A stretch of DNA of 64,000 bases from JAGPUQ01 sp947084925 (lineage in GTDB: Bacteria > Pseudomonadota > Gammaproteobacteria > Pseudomonadales > Porticoccaceae). The position numbers were made by a program, and so were the translations under genes. The DNA lies in the NCBI GenBank assembly GCA_947084925.1, contig CAMTUJ010000016.1, positions 23,589-87,588 of the forward strand. The letters run 5' to 3'. Below the pieces are notes generated by a model. That model was given only the letters and a program-made list of their open reading frames with translations, was not told the DNA's origin and ran no database searches. Below are positions 9,800 to 17,841 of the stretch, piece by piece. Position 1 is the stretch's first letter. Each line of letters starts with the position of its first letter.

Positions 9800-10588
9800 G
9801 TGGATCTCGGACTCGAAGGCAGGGTGGCGCTGGTGACCGGCAGCAATCGCGGTACCGGTGCGATCATCGCGGAGCGGCTCGCCGCCGAAGGCGCTACCGT
9901 GATCGCTCACGGCTTCACGGCCGGCAGCGCCGACCATCTGCTGGGGCAGGGCGTGGCGCACGCGGTGTGGGGCGATCTGTGCACCGACGCGGGCTGCGAT
10001 CAGGTGGCGCGGGATGCCCTCGCGCTGACCGGGCGCGTCGATATTCTGGTGAACAACTATGGCACCGCCGAGGAAGCGCGCTGGGCCGACGCCGACACCG
10101 AAGTCTGGCTCGACATGTACCAGAAAAACCTGCTGTCGGCGGTGCGCCTTGCGCGCCTGCTCAGCCCCCGGATGCGCGCCCGCGGCTGGGGGCGGATCAT
10201 CCAGCTCGGCACCATCGGCTCGACCCAGCCGAACGCGCTGCGGCCCGCGTATTACGCCGCCAAGAGCGCGCTGGCGAGCATCGCGGTGACGCTGTCGCAG
10301 GAGCTGGCCAATAGCGGCATCACCGTGAACACGGTATCGCCGGGTTATATCCGCACCCCGGAAGTGGAAGCGGCGTTTCGCGCCAAGGCCGCGCGCGAAG
10401 GCTGGGGCGACGACTGGGCGACCATCGAGGCGCGCATCGTCGCCCGGCGCTTCCCGAATCCCGTCGGCCGCATCGCCACCCGCGAGGAAGTGGCCGACCT
10501 GGTGTGCTTTGTCGCCAGCACCCGGGCCGCCTTCATCAACGGCCAGAACCTGCGCATCGACGGCGGCGCGCTGGGCCTGGTGCAATAG
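9800..10588 (+). CDS. Short-chain dehydrogenase/reductase
   Basis: This classical SDR (262 residues) has the cofactor glycine motif T-G-S-N-R-G-T-G near residue 13, the N-N-Y-G structural motif, a catalytic Ser in I-G-S and the Y-Y-A-A-K active-site motif, plus the late G-Q-N-L-R-I-D-G-G-A segment. The translation start is a GTG preceded by GGAGA at 9791-9795. A TATACT hexamer at 9719-9724 is a possible -10. The Gly-rich motif T-G-S-N-R-G-T-G deviates slightly from T-G-x-x-x-G-I-G by Thr for Ile. Substrate unknown. Confidence 0.88.
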   Translation: MDLGLEGRVALVTGSNRGTGAIIAERLAAEGATVIAHGFTAGSADHLLGQGVAHAVWGDLCTDAGCDQVARDALALTGRVDILVNNYGTAEEARWADADTEVWLDMYQKNLLSAVRLARLLSPRMRARGWGRIIQLGTIGSTQPNALRPAYYAAKSALASIAVTLSQELANSGITVNTVSPGYIRTPEVEAAFRAKAAREGWGDDWATIEARIVARRFPNPVGRIATREEVADLVCFVASTRAAFINGQNLRIDGGALGLVQ

Positions 10589-10683
10589 CCGACGCCGGGC
10601 GTATCACAAGCGCCGACCCTGCCGGGAGCGGACCAGTTCGGCTACAATGCCGGCCCATTCCAGCCTTTGATTCTCCCCACGCA

Positions 10684-12348
10684 ATGGCCCAATACGTCTA
10701 TACCATGAACCGGGTGGGCAAGATCGTCCCGCCCAAGCGCGAAATCCTCAAGGATATTTCCCTGTCGTTTTTCCCCGGCGCCAAGATCGGCGTGCTGGGG
10801 CTGAACGGTTCCGGCAAATCCACCCTGCTGCGCATCATGGCGGGCGTGGACACCGACATCGTCGGCGAGGCGCGGCCGATGCCGGGCCTCAAGATCGGCT
10901 ACCTGTCGCAGGAGCCCCAGCTCGACGATGCCAAGGATGTACGCGGCAATGTCGAAGACGGCGTGCATGAGGCGGCGGGTGCACTGCGGGAGCTGGATCA
11001 GGTGTTCGCCGCCTATGGCGAAGCGGACGCCGACTTCGATGCGCTGGCCAAGCGCCAGAGCGAGCTCGAAGACATCATCCAGGCCTGGGACGCCCACAAT
11101 CTGAACCACACCCTGGATGTCGCCGCCGACGCCCTGCGGCTGCCGCCCTGGGACGCGGACGTTGCCCGCCTCTCGGGCGGCGAGCGCCGTCGCGTCGCGC
11201 TGTGCAAGCTGCTGCTGTCGCGCCCCGACATGCTGCTGCTGGACGAACCTACCAACCACTTGGATGCCGAATCCGTGTTCTGGCTGGAGCAGTTCCTGCA
11301 CAATTTTTCCGGCACCGTGGTCGCGGTCACCCACGACCGCTACTTCCTCGACAATGTCGCGGGCTGGATTCTGGAACTCGACCGCGGCCGCGGCATTCCC
11401 TACGAGGGCAATTACAGCACCTGGCTGGAAGCCAAGGAAAAACGTCTGGCGCAGGAGCAGCGCACCGAAGAGAGCCACCGCAAGGCCCTCAAGGAAGAGC
11501 TGGAGTGGGTGCGCAAGAATCCCAAGGCGCGCCAGGCCAAGAACAAGGCGCGCCTGCAACGCTTCGATGAGCTCAGCAGCCAGGAATTCCAGGCCCGCAA
11601 CGAAACCAATGAAATCTATATCCCGCCCGGACCGCGGCTGGGCGACAAGGTGATCCAGCTCGAAGGCGTCTGCAAAGGCTTTGGCGACCACCTGCTGATC
11701 GACAATCTGAACCTGAACATTCCCAAAGGGGCCGTGGTCGGCATCATCGGCGGCAACGGTGCGGGTAAATCCACCCTGTTCCGGATGATTGCCGGCAGCG
11801 AGCAACCCGACGCCGGCCGGGTCGTCCTCGGCGAAACGGTGCAACTCGCCTTCGTCGAACAGAGCCGCGCATCGCTCGACGACAGCAAGACGGTGTGGGA
11901 AGCCATCTCGGGCGGTCAGGACATTCTGCGCATCGGCACCTACGAGGTGGGTTCGCGTTCCTATGTGGGCCGTTTCAACTTCAAGGGCAGCGACCAGCAG
12001 AAACGCGTCGGCGATCTTTCCGGCGGCGAGCGCGGCCGCCTGCATCTGGCCAATACGCTCAAACAGGGCGCCAACGTGCTGCTCCTGGATGAACCCTCCA
12101 ACGATCTGGATCTGGAAACCCTGCGCGCGCTGGAAGAAGCGATTCTGGCGTTTCCCGGCTGCGCCCTGGTGATCTCCCACGACCGCTGGTTTCTCGACCG
12201 CATCGCGACCCACATTCTGGCGTTCGAAGGCAACAGCGAGGTGGTGTTCCACGCGGGCAACTACAGCGATTACCACGAGGATTTGCTGGCCCGCAAAGGT
12301 GCGGAAGCACAACCACAGCGCGTCCGCTACAAACCGCTGAAAACCTGA
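10684..12348 (+). CDS. ettA: Energy-dependent translational throttle protein EttA (ABC-F)
   Basis: EttA is a soluble ABC-F ATPase that binds the ribosomal E site and gates entry into elongation according to ATP/ADP. The 554-residue protein has two nucleotide-binding domains, with Walker A motifs G-L-N-G-S-G-K-S-T and G-G-N-G-A-G-K-S-T and signatures L-S-G-G-E-R-R-R and L-S-G-G-E-R-G-R, joined by the charged interdomain linker. An arm insertion is present in the first domain. The start is the ATG at 10684 (M-A-Q-Y-V-Y-T), as in known EttA; the open frame extends further upstream into the SDR gene but without similarity. Confidence 0.96.
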   Translation: MAQYVYTMNRVGKIVPPKREILKDISLSFFPGAKIGVLGLNGSGKSTLLRIMAGVDTDIVGEARPMPGLKIGYLSQEPQLDDAKDVRGNVEDGVHEAAGALRELDQVFAAYGEADADFDALAKRQSELEDIIQAWDAHNLNHTLDVAADALRLPPWDADVARLSGGERRRVALCKLLLSRPDMLLLDEPTNHLDAESVFWLEQFLHNFSGTVVAVTHDRYFLDNVAGWILELDRGRGIPYEGNYSTWLEAKEKRLAQEQRTEESHRKALKEELEWVRKNPKARQAKNKARLQRFDELSSQEFQARNETNEIYIPPGPRLGDKVIQLEGVCKGFGDHLLIDNLNLNIPKGAVVGIIGGNGAGKSTLFRMIAGSEQPDAGRVVLGETVQLAFVEQSRASLDDSKTVWEAISGGQDILRIGTYEVGSRSYVGRFNFKGSDQQKRVGDLSGGERGRLHLANTLKQGANVLLLDEPSNDLDLETLRALEEAILAFPGCALVISHDRWFLDRIATHILAFEGNSEVVFHAGNYSDYHEDLLARKGAEAQPQRVRYKPLKT

Positions 12349-12408
12349 CCAGCGCAATCCCAGGGGCCCCGCCGATGGCGGGGCATGCCGGATGCAGGAG
12401 ACGACTTC

Positions 12409-12975
12409 GTGATCGACACCACTTTTCTCGCCGTCGGCGCATTGATGCTGCTGTCGGGATATGCCGTGATGGGCCGCGGCAACCTGGTGCGCATGCAACA
12501 CCAGGTCACCCAGGCATGGGAACTCATCAGGACACCACTCAAGCAACGGGACGCGGCGCTGAGCGAGCTGGAGACCTTGTGTCGCGCGTCAGTCCCGCAG
12601 GAACCCGCGACATTGGAGCGGATCGCGGCGGCGCGAACGCAGGTCGCGCGTGCCCATGAGGCGTTTGATCCGGTCGCATTTGGAGCCGCGGAAACCGAAC
12701 TGCGCAACGCGATCAGCGGACTGTTCGCAGCGGCAAAAAAAACCGGTCTGGATACCGATTCGCTGTTGCAGCAACCGTTGTTGCAGCTCGGCGCCTGCGA
12801 AACAGGCATCGCGGATCGCTGCCAGGTCTACAACGCGGCGGTTGATTTCCTCAATGTCCGGATCAGGCACTTCCCCTACCTGCTGCTGGCCCGGCCACTG
12901 GGGTTTCACGCGTTCGACCGCCTGGACCCGACCGTCTGGAAAGCGACCGCTACCGGCGGTAAGGTGTCGCGGTAA
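12409..12975 (+). CDS. LemA family protein
   Basis: The product (188 residues) has one N-terminal membrane segment (about 4-24) and a long helical domain containing the LemA-type N-L-V-x-M-Q-H-Q-V-x-x-A-W-E-L-I block and a late Y-N-A-A-V-D-F-L-N motif with F-P-Y-L-L-L-A. I chose the GTG at 12409 because AGGAG lies eight bases upstream; an ATG at 12385 would add eight residues but has no good ribosome site. LemA proteins are membrane-anchored with an N-out four-helix domain; their role is not settled. Confidence 0.8.
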   Translation: MIDTTFLAVGALMLLSGYAVMGRGNLVRMQHQVTQAWELIRTPLKQRDAALSELETLCRASVPQEPATLERIAAARTQVARAHEAFDPVAFGAAETELRNAISGLFAAAKKTGLDTDSLLQQPLLQLGACETGIADRCQVYNAAVDFLNVRIRHFPYLLLARPLGFHAFDRLDPTVWKATATGGKVSR

Positions 12976-13103
12976 TCCTGTTTCGTGTAACTGGTTTCGT
13001 ATAAGTGGGCTTCAGAGCAACCATGGCGTTGCCGATAATCTTCCGCTCACCAACTTTGGATGCGCCAATCGTCGCGTACCGGCGCCAATTTCGGGATTTT
13101 GCC

Positions 13104-14105
13104 ATGTCCTGGTTCAGCCGCCCGTTGTGGGCGACGTTGCTTCTCGGCGTGCTGGTGGTCGAAGCACCCGCGTACGCGGACACTTTCCTCCTCACGCCTG
13201 CGGATACGCGGCTGGTGGGGAAGGTGCGCTACATCAAATCGCGGACCGAAGATACGCTGGTCGATCTCGCTCTGCTGCACGGCCAGGGCTACGACGAAAT
13301 GCGCAGCGCAAACCCGGACGTTGACGCCTGGCTTCCCGGACAGGGCACCCAGATCACGATTCCCTCCCAATATCTCCTGCCCGATGCGGCGCGGGAAGGC
13401 ATCATCGTGAATCTGGCGGAAATGCGCCTGTTTTACTATCCCGAACCCGGTGTCGGCATCCCGCCATCCGTCATCACCTATCCGATAGGAATTGGGCGCG
13501 ACGACTGGCCCTCACCCACCGGGGCAACCAAAATAGTCCAGAAAGTAGCCCAACCCGCCTGGTATCCGCCGGCCTCGATCCGCGCGGAACATGCCGCCCA
13601 GGGCCGCCCGCTGCCCGCGTACGTGCCACCCGGACCTGACAACCCGTTGGGCCAGTACGCCATGCGCCTGGGCATCTCGGGCTATCTCCTGCACGGAACC
13701 AACAAGCGTTACGGCGTGGGCATGCGGGTATCCCACGGCTGCATCCGGCTGTATCCGGCGGACATCGAGGCATTGTTCGCCCAGGTGCCCAACGGTACCC
13801 GGGTGGAGCTGATCGATCAGCCCTACAAAGCCGCCGTCCAGAACGGACGTCTCTATGTCGAAGTCCACCAGCGATACACCGAGAATGGCGCGGTACAGGG
13901 CGACTTCACTGCCTTGCTGGAAGTGGTTCACCGGACCCTGGCCGAGCAATCCAACCTGCTGGCGGGAAGGCCAAATCTGGCGCAACTCCCCGCCATTTAT
14001 GCCCGCGCAAGCGGGATGCCGGTCGCGCTTGAGGTCATCGGTGAGAGTCGGCCTGCCGCTGGCAGCCATCGCCGCACGCAGGCAGACGGGGCCGGGGCGC
14101 GGTAA
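13104..14105 (+). CDS. L,D-transpeptidase (ErfK/YbiS/YkuD family)
   Basis: This 333-residue exported protein has a signal peptide (about 1-25, cleavage after A-Y-A), a LysM-like peptidoglycan-binding segment (about 40-92) and a YkuD catalytic domain. The active site H-G-T-N (His197) and S-H-G-C-I-R-L (catalytic Cys213) are intact. Such enzymes cross-link meso-DAP residues or attach Braun-type lipoprotein to peptidoglycan. The convergent neighbour is an Lpp/OprI-like lipoprotein with a C-terminal Arg-Lys, so the anchoring role is attractive. The start at 13104 is chosen because the signal peptide begins there; an upstream ATG at 13005 lacks support. Confidence 0.92.
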   Translation: MSWFSRPLWATLLLGVLVVEAPAYADTFLLTPADTRLVGKVRYIKSRTEDTLVDLALLHGQGYDEMRSANPDVDAWLPGQGTQITIPSQYLLPDAAREGIIVNLAEMRLFYYPEPGVGIPPSVITYPIGIGRDDWPSPTGATKIVQKVAQPAWYPPASIRAEHAAQGRPLPAYVPPGPDNPLGQYAMRLGISGYLLHGTNKRYGVGMRVSHGCIRLYPADIEALFAQVPNGTRVELIDQPYKAAVQNGRLYVEVHQRYTENGAVQGDFTALLEVVHRTLAEQSNLLAGRPNLAQLPAIYARASGMPVALEVIGESRPAAGSHRRTQADGAGAR

Positions 14106-14131
14106 TCACCGCAACCCCGAGCAGACAGGCG

Positions 14132-14167
14132 AAAAAAAGGCCGGCCCGGTACGCCCGGGCTCGGCCT
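14132..14167 (-). terminator. Rho-independent terminator of the Lpp-like gene
   Basis: On the minus strand a strong G+C-rich hairpin (14139-14167, arms GGCCGGCCCGG-like and its complement with a short loop) is followed directly by seven T residues (14138-14132). It lies 44 bases downstream of the Lpp-like stop codon, as expected for an abundant small lipoprotein mRNA. Confidence 0.85.
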
Positions 14168-14210
14168 GTGCCACACGACCGGCCCGCCAGGGGGCCGCGT
14201 CGCGGGAAGA

Positions 14211-14498
14211 TCACTTGCGCTGTGAGCGCTCGAATACGCGATCCAGCTTGCTTTGAACTTCGTTGCAGCACGCTTGCGACTTGTCAGCCTTGGCGGATGC
14301 TGCGTCTGCGGCGGATTTTGCAGCTGAGGCAGTTTGCTGTGCTGAACTTGCGGTCTGCTTGGCTTCCTGAGCAGTGCGCAGCGCTTCGTCTGCCGTGCTC
14401 TGGGCCTTCTGGACGCTTGAGTTGGATGCGCAACCTGCGGCCAGAGCCACAACAGCTGCCAGAGCCAGTACTTTTATTCCCTTGCTTTGCTGAAGCAT
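14211..14498 (-). CDS. Lpp/OprI-like alanine-zipper murein lipoprotein
   Basis: The 95-residue precursor has a lipoprotein signal peptide with lipobox L-A-A-G-C (lipidated Cys23). After it comes a long Ala/Gln/Ser/Lys helix with Ala at heptad spacing, typical of trimeric alanine-zipper lipoproteins. The C-terminus is Arg-Lys; in Lpp and OprI that terminal lysine is the residue linked to peptidoglycan. A strong ribosome site (AAGGGGA) and its own terminator suggest high expression. Unusual is a Cys-Cys pair near residue 77, not seen in E. coli Lpp. The L,D-transpeptidase that could attach it is encoded next door. Confidence 0.87.
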   Translation of the reverse strand: MLQQSKGIKVLALAAVVALAAGCASNSSVQKAQSTADEALRTAQEAKQTASSAQQTASAAKSAADAASAKADKSQACCNEVQSKLDRVFERSQRK

Positions 14499-14701
14499 GG
14501 TAAATCCCCTTGATGGAATGATCGGTTTGGCACACTAACGAAACAGTGGTGTCGCATCGCCCCCGATTGCCCGGCACCGCCCAACCCGCAGACAGCGCTC
14601 AAACCCCAGGCACCACGACCACCGGCGGAACCATACCAAATTCAGACCAAAAACGCAGCCGATATGTATCAAGTTCTTATGCAAATGCCGGTAGCGAGTA
14701 C

Positions 14702-15670
14702 TCAACGTCGAGCGGGGGCGGCAACTGGCGCCGTTTCCGGCGGTGCGGGCGAAACCGCATGCAGCGGGCGAACCCAAAAATCCAGGCCGCGCGGTGCCCC
14801 GCTGCGATGCCAGGCCTCGCGCGCGGCCTTTACGCTGTCAAAACGCCCGAAAGTGACCAAAGCGTGGTACGGACCCTGAGGTTCGTGCCGCAGGATCAAG
14901 TCCGGCAGCTCGCCGAGGTTGTGCTGGGCAATGTAAGCGCGGGCAGCACCCTCACTTTTGAAGGCGCCGATCTGCACCGTGTAGGTACGCCGATCGCTGA
15001 CGCCCGGCTGATCCGATCCCGAAACCGGGCCGGGCGCCGGAACTGACTGTTTTGGGGCGGACATGGCGGCGACGGCGAGCACGTTTTCGGACTCCTGCGC
15101 CAACTCGCGGGCATCTCCCTTCCGTTCCGCTATCGCTTTCACGTCCGCTGCCGCCTTTTCCCAGCGCGCCAATACCGGCTCCGGCTCGGGAGGCGGTTTC
15201 CGCGGTTCCGGATTTGAGGCCTTCGCCGTGGGCACCGGCGGGATGTCCACACCACCAGCCGACAGTGCCGGCAGGCCTGCGCTCCAGCGATTGGTTGCGC
15301 CCACACCCTTGTCTGTGCCGGCACTGTCGTGCATGAACGCCGCTTGAGGCGCCGTCTCGGCGGTGTTCCTCGTCGCGCTGCGCGGATCATCCGCAACGGT
15401 CGCGGTTCCGACCGCGCCGCCACGCGCAACCTGACGCGGCGCGTCGGCAGGGTTGGCTTGCCGAGCCGCCGCTCCCTGCGCCGCGGGCGCTCCATTGCGC
15501 TTACTCTGGTTGCAGGTCCAGTCGCGCCCATCCGGTGTTCGCTCGCAGAACCAGCTTTCCCGATCACTTTGTGACGACGATGTTGCGCAGCCGGCAGAGC
15601 AAATCATGAGCGCGCCCATCAGGATTCCGCGGGGCAACGCCCAACCGCTACGCTGTGATCGCCCAGGCAT
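14702..15670 (-). CDS. SPOR-domain lipoprotein
   Basis: The 322-residue protein has a signal peptide with lipobox C-S-A-G-C (lipidation at about Cys28), a Pro/Ala-rich low-complexity middle and a C-terminal SPOR domain (about 240-320, beginning Y-T-V-Q-I-G-A-F-K). SPOR domains bind denuded glycan strands at septa, which suggests a role in division or septal wall remodelling. The start at 15670 is chosen because the signal peptide begins there; the open frame runs far upstream without similarity. It lies 11 bases downstream of the DUF4404 gene, so the two are probably co-transcribed. Confidence 0.87.
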   Translation of the reverse strand: MPGRSQRSGWALPRGILMGALMICSAGCATSSSQSDRESWFCERTPDGRDWTCNQSKRNGAPAAQGAAARQANPADAPRQVARGGAVGTATVADDPRSATRNTAETAPQAAFMHDSAGTDKGVGATNRWSAGLPALSAGGVDIPPVPTAKASNPEPRKPPPEPEPVLARWEKAAADVKAIAERKGDARELAQESENVLAVAAMSAPKQSVPAPGPVSGSDQPGVSDRRTYTVQIGAFKSEGAARAYIAQHNLGELPDLILRHEPQGPYHALVTFGRFDSVKAAREAWHRSGAPRGLDFWVRPLHAVSPAPPETAPVAAPARR

Positions 15671-15681
15671 GGCCGCAGTGT

Positions 15682-15942
15682 TCAAATACCGAGGTCGGCG
15701 AGCGCATCGACGACCCGGCGAATGGCGGCGGCGATGCTCGGGTGATCGGACTCGAACACACCCACCTGGGCTTCGAGCCGCGCGCGCAGCTTTCCCCGCC
15801 CCGCGTTCAGGGGTTCGGCGGTAAGGGTGGTGACGTCGTGGACCACGTGACTCACGAGCGTCAGCAGATCGGGATCTGCCGCGCTGGCGCGCGCAAGCTC
15901 CTCCTGCAGGGCAGCCAACTCTTCGGCGAGGGATTTCTGCAT
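15682..15942 (-). CDS. DUF4404 family protein
   Basis: A small, acidic, mostly helical protein of 86 residues. It fits the DUF4404 family: an N-terminal L-x-x-E-L-x-x-L helix and a conserved E-x-x-H-P-x-x-A-x-x-x-R-x-V-x-x-L block near the end. The start at 15942 follows a GGAG ribosome site; the ATG at 15960 would add six residues. No membrane segment or signal peptide is present. Function unknown. It precedes the SPOR lipoprotein gene on the same strand. Confidence 0.75.
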   Translation of the reverse strand: MQKSLAEELAALQEELARASAADPDLLTLVSHVVHDVTTLTAEPLNAGRGKLRARLEAQVGVFESDHPSIAAAIRRVVDALADLGI

Positions 15943-16057
15943 ATCTAAGGCTCCGACCATGCGTTATTGGGATTTCGGGGATGGCTTGAACAAGTGCCGC
16001 GGGGAACCCGGGAGAACGCCATTTTTTGATTCGGTTTTGGCATGCGTGCCGTACCCG

Positions 16058-16098
16058 AAAAAAAAACCGACTGCTCCGCGCATCCGTCGGCTTGAGCC
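16058..16098 (-). terminator. Orphan rho-independent terminator
   Basis: On the minus strand the arms AAGCCGAC and GTCGGTT pair (one G-T wobble), with a small internal TGC/GCA stem, and are followed by nine T residues (16066-16058). No minus-strand protein gene ends here, so it may end a small RNA or antisense transcript arising in 16100-16457. In the other direction, TCGGTTTT (16031-16038) and AAAACCGA (16063-16070) form an alternative 8-bp dyad. Confidence 0.55.
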
Positions 16099-16147
16099 AC
16101 CTCCGGACAACCATCGTACCCGCCCGGGCAAGCCTCCGGAACGCTTT

Positions 16148-16185
16148 GATGTTCCCGGATCCCCGCCGGCACGGGGACGACGATG
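16148..16185. repeat. REP-like G+C-rich palindrome
   Basis: TCCCCG (16160-16165) and CGGGGA (16172-16177) enclose a six-base loop. The flanks resemble the widespread dispersed proteobacterial repeat of the G-T-C-x-T-C-C-C-C-G type. No second copy was found by eye in the window, so its repeat status is unproven. Confidence 0.35.
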
Positions 16186-16298
16186 CCGTGATGATGCCAA
16201 GCATCCATGTGCTCACCGGATGCTACTTTATGCCAGACCCGGCGGATAGCACAGGAGCGGTTGATCCGCCGGGGGGCGCGTCACCACCGCGCACCACA

Positions 16299-16327
16299 AT
16301 AATGCGCCACTCAGGCGCCCGCATTAT
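16299..16327. promoter_or_regulatory. Dyad next to the amtB sigma-54 promoter
   Basis: ATAATGCG (16299-16306) and CGCATTAT (16320-16327) are perfect inverted repeats, with GCGCC (16304-16308) and GGCGC (16314-16318) nested inside. The dyad ends three bases before the -24 element. It might bind a regulator such as NtrC, though it is unusually close to the promoter for an enhancer and the match to NtrC half-sites (GCAC/GTGC) is only partial. Confidence 0.4.
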
Positions 16328-16329
16328 GT

Positions 16330-16344
16330 TGGCGCAATATTTGC
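16330..16344 (+). promoter_or_regulatory. Sigma-54 (-24/-12) promoter of amtB
   Basis: The 15-mer TGGCGCAATATTTGC matches the RpoN consensus TGGCAC-N5-TTGC with the invariant GG (16331-16332) and GC (16343-16344) at the required 12-bp distance. Only one consensus base (A to G at the fifth position) differs. Transcription would start near 16356, leaving a leader of about 100 bases before amtB. Nitrogen control of amtB through sigma-54 and NtrC is well known, and rpoN itself is in this window. Confidence 0.72.
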
Positions 16345-16457
16345 CCCGCAAATGGAGTAGCTCCAGATTTCCCGAAAACATGCCCACAAATGGGGCTATA
16401 TCATCCTTGCTTCAATAATTACGCACCGTTTTTGAGCATATTTTCCGCGAGACATCT

Positions 16458-17783
16458 ATGTTGCCTGCACCGAAAAACCCCGTTGGACCACCCCCCGCTG
16501 CGCTCCTTCTCCTGACGCCACTGCTGGCACTGCCAACTTCCGGACACGCGGATACCCTGAGCAGCGCGGACACCGCCTGGATGCTGACCGCCACCGCGCT
16601 CGTGCTGTTCATGACCATCCCCGGACTGTCGCTGTTTTACAGCGGCCTGGTGCGCACCAAAAATGTGCTTTCGGTGGCCATGCAATGCTTCGCGATTACC
16701 TGCGGCGCCTCGGTTATCTGGCTGCTGGTCGGCTACAGCCTCGCTTTCAGCGACGGCGGCGGCGCCAACGCCTGGATCGGGGGCCTGGACCGGGCGCTGT
16801 TCCTGGGTATCGGCGTGGATTCCGTCAAGGGCAGTATTCCGGAATCACTCTTCGCGCTCTTTCAAATGACCTTTGCCATCATCACTCCGGCACTGATCGT
16901 CGGCGGCTTTGCCGAACGCATGCGCTTTTCGGCCATGCTGATTTTCAGTCTGGCCTGGTTGCTGCTGGTGTATATCCCGGTTTGCCACTGGGTCTGGGGC
17001 GGCGGCTGGCTGGCCCAAATGGGCCTGCTCGATTTCGCCGGCGGCACGGTGGTCCACATCACGGCCGGCGTCGCCGCCCTGGTTGCCGCCATGGTGCTGG
17101 GCCCCCGCAAGGGTTTCGGCACCCATAGCATGTCGCCCCACAACCTGACGCTCACCGTCGCCGGCGCCGGGATGCTGTGGGTGGGCTGGTTCGGCTTCAA
17201 CGGGGGTTCCGCGCTCGCCGCCAACGGCAGCGCCAGCATGGCGATTCTGGTGACGCACATCTCGGCCTCCGCCGGCGCCCTCGCCTGGATGGGAATGGAG
17301 TGGCTGCGCCACGGCAAACCCTCGGTGCTCGGCATCGTCACCGGCATGGTGGCGGGGCTCGGCACCATCACGCCGGCGTCTGGTTATGTGGGCCCGGGCG
17401 CGGCGCTGCTGATCGGGCTCGGGGCCGGCGTGCTCTGCTATTTCGCCACCCAGACCATCAAACAGGTGTTGCGGATAGACGATTCGCTGGATGTGTTCCC
17501 GGTCCACGGCGTGGGCGGAATACTCGGCACCCTGCTGGCCGGCGTCTTCGCGTCCGACCAGTTGGGTGTGTTCAGCGGCAGGGGCTATGCCGCAGGCATG
17601 ACGATGGGCACTCAGGTGGGCGTTCAATTAGTGGGGATCGCCGCTACCCTGATATTCACTGCGGTCGTGACCTTCGCATTGCTCAAGGTTCTGGATCTCA
17701 CCCTGGGCTTGCGCGTAACCACTGACCAGGAGACCGAGGGCCTCGACCTCACCCAGCACGACGAGCGCGGTTACGATCTCTGA
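16458..17783 (+). CDS. amtB: Ammonium transporter AmtB
   Basis: AmtB forms a trimeric inner-membrane channel that admits ammonium under nitrogen limitation. The 441-residue protein has a cleavable-looking signal peptide (about 1-31, ending G-H-A) and about eleven membrane helices. Characteristic blocks are W-M-L-T-A-T-A-L-V-L-F-M-T-I-P-G, G-G-T-V-V-H-I-T-A-G with the first pore histidine, and the late V-F-P-V-H-G-V-G-G-I with the second. The usual partner glnK is not adjacent upstream. The sigma-54 promoter at 16330-16344 indicates nitrogen regulation. Confidence 0.96.
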   Translation: MLPAPKNPVGPPPAALLLLTPLLALPTSGHADTLSSADTAWMLTATALVLFMTIPGLSLFYSGLVRTKNVLSVAMQCFAITCGASVIWLLVGYSLAFSDGGGANAWIGGLDRALFLGIGVDSVKGSIPESLFALFQMTFAIITPALIVGGFAERMRFSAMLIFSLAWLLLVYIPVCHWVWGGGWLAQMGLLDFAGGTVVHITAGVAALVAAMVLGPRKGFGTHSMSPHNLTLTVAGAGMLWVGWFGFNGGSALAANGSASMAILVTHISASAGALAWMGMEWLRHGKPSVLGIVTGMVAGLGTITPASGYVGPGAALLIGLGAGVLCYFATQTIKQVLRIDDSLDVFPVHGVGGILGTLLAGVFASDQLGVFSGRGYAAGMTMGTQVGVQLVGIAATLIFTAVVTFALLKVLDLTLGLRVTTDQETEGLDLTQHDERGYDL

Positions 17784-17841
17784 TTCCCGCCCCGGATCAC
17801 CGCCATGGCCGGAACAACGGTGATGGCGGTGGCCGAATCCT

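Larger units (their letters stand above)
15943..16457. other. 515-bp intergenic region between the DUF4404 and amtB genes
   Basis: No convincing protein gene is seen. Going right, it holds a strong minus-strand terminator-like hairpin (16058-16098) and a C+G-rich palindrome (around 16160-16177). Next come a large dyad (16299-16327), a sigma-54-type promoter (16330-16344) and a 13-bp palindrome TGGAGTAGCTCCA at 16353-16365 near the predicted start of transcription. The stretch is less G+C-rich close to amtB. Confidence 0.7.
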
